64,000 nt of DNA from CAYMPH01 sp964392365 (GTDB lineage Bacteria; Spirochaetota; UBA4802; UBA5550): assembly GCA_964392365.1 (NCBI GenBank), contig CAYMPH010000011.1, positions 62,001 through 126,000 of the forward strand. Reading direction: 5' to 3'. Under the pieces are notes generated by a model. The model did not search any database, was not told the origin of the DNA, and worked only from the letters and a program-made list of their open reading frames with translations. Shown here in pieces: positions 61,155 through 64,000 of this stretch. The position numbers and the translations under genes were made by a program. Each line of letters opens with the position of its first letter. The stretch's first letter is position 1.

Positions 61155-61588
61155 TCTTTATTCTCTATCCCGGTAATTTTATCTATGCGGTTCTGATGCC
61201 TGCCGCCTTCAAACGGAGCCTTGATCCATTTCTCAACTATATCAAGAGCAACGTCCTGTCCAATAACCCTTGCGCCAAGTGCCAGAACATTTGCATTGTT
61301 GTGCCTTTTTGACATTTCTGCCATGTAGCTGTTGAAGCAAAGCGCAGCCCTGATTCCTTTTACTTTATTTGCGGCAATTGATATGCCTACACCGCTGCCG
61401 CAAATAACTATGCCTGCATCTGCAAGACCATCGCGCACCTTGTAGCAGGCTTTTGCTGCATAGTCAGGATAATCGCAGGAATCTTCAGAATGAGTGCCTA
61501 CATCATCAAAATCAATATCTTTGAATTTTTCAATTATTAATTTTTTTAAATGCACTCCTGCATGATCAGAGCCGATTGCTATTTTCAT
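61145..61588 (-). CDS. rpiB: Ribose-5-phosphate isomerase B
   Basis: RpiB interconverts ribose-5-phosphate and ribulose-5-phosphate. The 147-residue protein has IAIGSDHAGVHLKK, the active-site cysteine in VICGSGVGISIAANK and RHNNANVLALGARV, all diagnostic of the RpiB/LacAB family. Spacing to a following basic motif GGRHQNRI is standard. It is first of a five-gene minus-strand operon. GAGG precedes the ATG. Confidence 0.95.
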   Translation of the reverse strand: MKIAIGSDHAGVHLKKLIIEKFKDIDFDDVGTHSEDSCDYPDYAAKACYKVRDGLADAGIVICGSGVGISIAANKVKGIRAALCFNSYMAEMSKRHNNANVLALGARVIGQDVALDIVEKWIKAPFEGGRHQNRIDKITGIENKECQ

Positions 61589-61913
61589 TTATGGGAACCT
61601 CAAAAAATTAGTTTTCACCCACTCTTTTATTTTCCCCATGTTTCAGGGGGAGTTAGCAGTGGTTATAACTAATTTTACTTATGCTGTGAACTCAAGGTAA
61701 TGTCAATAAAATGATTTATCGAATTCCCTTAAATTTCCGCAAATAAAATATTTGACGAATGTGACATAAAGTGAATTAATTATCAATAATAAATTTTTAT
61801 TTTTTATATCTTCAAGCACATGCCTTTTATTTATTGTCTTGACTTTATATGGTAAACATTAGCAAATAATAGCGATTTCTGGCTGAAATTATAATTTATC
61901 CAATTGGAATAAC
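61589..61913. other. Intergenic region between rpiB and the aldehyde:ferredoxin oxidoreductase gene
   Basis: This AT-rich region holds an imperfect inverted repeat (AAAATTAGTTTTCACCC near 61608 with AACTAATTTT near 61667) enclosing CCCC/GGGG pairs, and a TTGACT near 61847 that may be a -35. I looked for a molybdenum/tungsten-cofactor riboswitch and did not see its conserved core. Confidence 0.4.
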
Positions 61914-63791
61914 ATGGAATCAAATCTCAGAGTTCTCTTCATTGATGCACATACCGGATTTTATAAAATAAAAAAATATAAGATAGGCGATTTTTTCGGA
62001 CCTGTGGATTTAGGCCTTCATCTTGCCGGAAAATATAAAAGTTTAAACATAGGAACCGGTCTTCTTGCAGGATCAATTTTTCCGGGATCCAACCGGCTTA
62101 TAGTTAATGGCTTTTCCCCTTGCTGGGGTGGTTTTTACATTTCATCAATGGGGGGAGCAGGCCTTATTTTCAGCAATCTTGGAATAAATTTAATAGCTAT
62201 TGTAAATAAATCGCCTGTTCCTGTGTCAGTTTATCTCAATAGAATGAATGGCGAGGAAATTCAGATTGAATGTCTTCCTGTTGATTTGAATCAGATCTGG
62301 TCTGAAGGCAGGAAGGGTATATATTCTCTTATGGATTATACTCATAAAGCTTTTTCTGATAGATACAGCACTGATCCCAGAATCCTTGCTGTTGGTCCGG
62401 CTTCAATGCATTCTGATTTCGGAGCAATAGCTTCAGTACCTGTAAGCAAGGGGAATCTGTCATTTGTCGATACCTGGGCAGGAAGAGGGGGATTCGGCAC
62501 AAAGCTTTTAATGGACCATGGAATTGCATCAATTATATACGGCGGAACATTTATTGATGAGGACTTCAGGGATAGAAAAGTAGCTGATGAATGGTTTGAA
62601 GACAGGTTTAATAAAAAACTCGCAGCCAAAGATCTTGAAGCAACAACGAAATACAGGTATGATCCTACTTTCAACACAGGAGGAACATTCGGGGTAAATT
62701 ACTCATCAGTGGGCGGAAAGCTTTTGGCTTTTAATTACAAGTCTGTATATATGCAGGAAACAGAACGGGTTGATATTCATAAAAATTTTATCATAGATCA
62801 TTATTTAAAGCAGTTTAACGAAGAGACTATAGATAAAAAGCAGCAGAAAACATGCGGTGAGCCTTGTGTAGCTGTGTGTAAGAAAATGAACAACGAATTT
62901 AAAAAAGATTACGAGCCTTATCAGACAATGGGTCCTTTGTGCGGAATTTTTGATCAGAGAGCAGCAGAGAAACTTAATCATCATGCAGATATGCTTGGAT
63001 TTGACGGAATTTCTGCAGGAGGAGTTCTTTCCTGGATGATGGACTGCATGAATGATAATTTAATTTCAAAAGAAGATCTTGGAGTTACAAAACAGCCGAA
63101 ATTCAATCAGGAAAATTTTGATTTAGTAAATGATTCAATGAATAATGCGGATCTCGGAATTGAAATGCTTGATTCAATTATAAATAAACGCGGTCTTGTT
63201 GATTTAACTGAAGGTGCAAGAAAATTTTCCAGGAAAATTGCCAGGCTGAAGGGCAGGCAGATAATAGATAAATTTGTTTTTACATCTTTTGCGCGAAAAG
63301 GATGGATGGTACCTAATCAGTACTGGAATGCAGGCGTTCTGTCGCCAATGCCTATTATGGGTAAATATTATATGCATTACAGCAATGATTTTCTTCCTCC
63401 GAGAGAACTCGGCAGAAAAAATGCTGAACGGATGATAAAGGAACTTGTTCTGGATAATGCAGGTTTCTGCAGATTCCATAGAGGCTGGGCAGAGGATATG
63501 ATTCCGGAAATAATAGGCTCTCTGTATGGATTGAAAGATGAATTCCTTTTAAAAATATCAGCTACAGCAAGCAGAATCAACAGCAGAAATTCCTCTGTAT
63601 TCTGGGAATCTGAAAGAAATATTGATTTTGTTATAACTTTTCTTAAAAGAAAAAGAGATATTGATGGAGATAAAAATCCTGAAATGCAGAAATGGATTGA
63701 AGAATTTGATAAAGATAAAAAAGAAGCAGCTTTGAATTTCTGGTATGAAATTCATAAAGGCGTTCATGAGTCATTAAGGGAATTTCATTAA
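61914..63791 (+). CDS. Aldehyde:ferredoxin oxidoreductase (tungsten enzyme)
   Basis: The 625-residue protein follows the AOR layout: an N-terminal pterin-cofactor domain (IGTGLLAGSIFPGSNRL, SMGGAGLIFSNLG, ILAVGPASMHSDFGAI, WAGRGGFGTKL), then domains 2 and 3 with the Fe-S cysteines (KTCGEPCVAVCKK near residue 315 and later NAGFCRFH). Family members oxidise aldehydes to acids with ferredoxin. The metal is expected to be tungsten with two pyranopterins. The spacing of the first three cysteines, C-x3-C-x3-C, differs slightly from the usual C-x2-C-x3-C, as in some divergent subfamilies. It precedes a probable MoaD/ThiS-like gene. Confidence 0.9.
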   Translation: MESNLRVLFIDAHTGFYKIKKYKIGDFFGPVDLGLHLAGKYKSLNIGTGLLAGSIFPGSNRLIVNGFSPCWGGFYISSMGGAGLIFSNLGINLIAIVNKSPVPVSVYLNRMNGEEIQIECLPVDLNQIWSEGRKGIYSLMDYTHKAFSDRYSTDPRILAVGPASMHSDFGAIASVPVSKGNLSFVDTWAGRGGFGTKLLMDHGIASIIYGGTFIDEDFRDRKVADEWFEDRFNKKLAAKDLEATTKYRYDPTFNTGGTFGVNYSSVGGKLLAFNYKSVYMQETERVDIHKNFIIDHYLKQFNEETIDKKQQKTCGEPCVAVCKKMNNEFKKDYEPYQTMGPLCGIFDQRAAEKLNHHADMLGFDGISAGGVLSWMMDCMNDNLISKEDLGVTKQPKFNQENFDLVNDSMNNADLGIEMLDSIINKRGLVDLTEGARKFSRKIARLKGRQIIDKFVFTSFARKGWMVPNQYWNAGVLSPMPIMGKYYMHYSNDFLPPRELGRKNAERMIKELVLDNAGFCRFHRGWAEDMIPEIIGSLYGLKDEFLLKISATASRINSRNSSVFWESERNIDFVITFLKRKRDIDGDKNPEMQKWIEEFDKDKKEAALNFWYEIHKGVHESLREFH

Positions 63792-63800
63792 TACTGTTTT

Positions 63801-63927
63801 ACCCCCTCCACCTTGATGGGGGAGGGCCGGGGTGGGGGTGAAAAATTTCAATAATGTATTATTTTTTTAAGTAAACATTATATATGTATCACCCTCCTCT
63901 AACCCCTCACATCAAAGGCGGGGGATT
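63801..63927. repeat. GC-rich inverted repeat after the AOR gene
   Basis: The left arm ACCCCCTCCACCTTGATGGG and beyond reads, in reverse complement, TCACCCCCACCCCGGCCCTC; the right arm ATCACCCTCCTCTAACCCCT followed by CACATCAAAGGCGGGGG is a degenerate version of it. The arms are separated by about 47 bp. It differs from the GTCATYCY family and from the CCCCCTTGG hairpins. Confidence 0.6.
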
Positions 63928-63953
63928 TTAATTAAAATAAGAGTGAATTATTT

Positions 63954-64000
63954 ATGATACAGGTAAAAATAGTTTTAAAAGATGGAGCAGCTATTCCGGA
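63954..64000 (+). CDS. Possible MoaD/ThiS-like sulphur-carrier protein, 3' truncated by window end
   Basis: The ATG at 63954 opens MIQVKIVLKDGAAIP, which runs off the right edge. A ubiquitin-like MoaD/ThiS protein commonly follows AOR genes and begins with such a short hydrophobic strand. Only 15 codons are visible, so the call rests mostly on position. Confidence 0.4.
   Translation, partial: MIQVKIVLKDGAAIP

Noticed and set aside
61589..61913. Molybdenum/tungsten-cofactor riboswitch upstream of the AOR gene
   Set aside because: An imperfect inverted repeat exists, but the conserved riboswitch core could not be recognised.
1..64000. tRNA, rRNA or CRISPR arrays
   Set aside because: No T-arm/acceptor signatures, no ribosomal sequence and no regularly spaced direct repeats were seen; the repeats present are inverted and dispersed.

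Overview
The window is AT-rich bacterial chromosome, densely coded on both strands in short operons. It most resembles an anaerobic member of the Spirochaetota. The clues are many lipoproteins with relaxed lipoboxes, envelope proteins built from FN3, LamG, FecR, PD40/TPR and DUF1566 modules, an aldehyde:ferredoxin oxidoreductase, a 2-hydroxyacyl-CoA dehydratase activase-type protein and five radical SAM proteins. This is inference from protein families; there is no rRNA in the window and the phylum is not proven. I saw no tRNA, rRNA, CRISPR array or transposase.

Layout. 0-2 kb: C-terminal part of an acyl-CoA dehydratase activase-type protein. 2-14 kb (minus): envelope operon of AsmA-like protein, DUF1318 lipoprotein, a 2,513-residue PD40/TPR/CHAT-like lipoprotein and a FecR-domain protein, behind a good TTGAAA-N16-TATAAT promoter. 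14.4-16.6 kb: FN3/beta-barrel protein plus lipoprotein. 16.8-19.3 kb: palindromes, a DUF559 endonuclease-like gene, HD-GYP protein, Qnr-like pentapeptide protein. 19.3-32.8 kb (minus): plsY and a 12-gene fatty-acid/polyketide-like cluster with two ACPs, three ketosynthase genes (one a double-ketosynthase fusion), two hotdog proteins, a dehydratase-phosphopantetheinyl transferase fusion, two paralogous radical SAM enzymes, a B12-type radical SAM enzyme and a deacetylase-methyltransferase fusion. 32.9-47.8 kb: mostly housekeeping (queE, UDP-sugar pyrophosphorylase, argB, cheB, pyrK, thpR, gatC) with an unusual histone-H1-like/LysM membrane protein and a PlsY paralogue. 47.9-53 kb: a second FN3/beta-barrel plus lipoprotein pair, then a FecR lipoprotein divergent from an ECF sigma factor and its coupled membrane protein. 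53-61.6 kb (minus): FakA-like kinase, epimerase, GDPD, CCA-adding enzyme, LamG/FN3 protein, rpiB. 61.9-64 kb: aldehyde:ferredoxin oxidoreductase and the start of a probable MoaD/ThiS-like gene.

Two regions look most like undescribed systems. First, the ECF sigma locus: the sigma gene and the divergent FecR lipoprotein gene share an identical 11-bp -35 block (TTTGTGACGAT), a 16-bp spacer and a CTAYAT -10. The sigma-coupled membrane protein and the FecR lipoprotein also end in the same small beta-rich module, which recurs at the N-termini of the two FN3/beta-barrel proteins. Second, the lipid/polyketide-like cluster: three radical SAM enzymes sit inside a self-contained acyl-chain assembly line with its own carrier proteins and activating transferase, suggesting a chemically unusual acyl product.

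Other notable items are a membrane protein that could link DNA to peptidoglycan, CHAT-like domains that lack both catalytic residues, and a three-copy dispersed element carrying GATCGTATTAAT about 45-65 bp from a palindrome.
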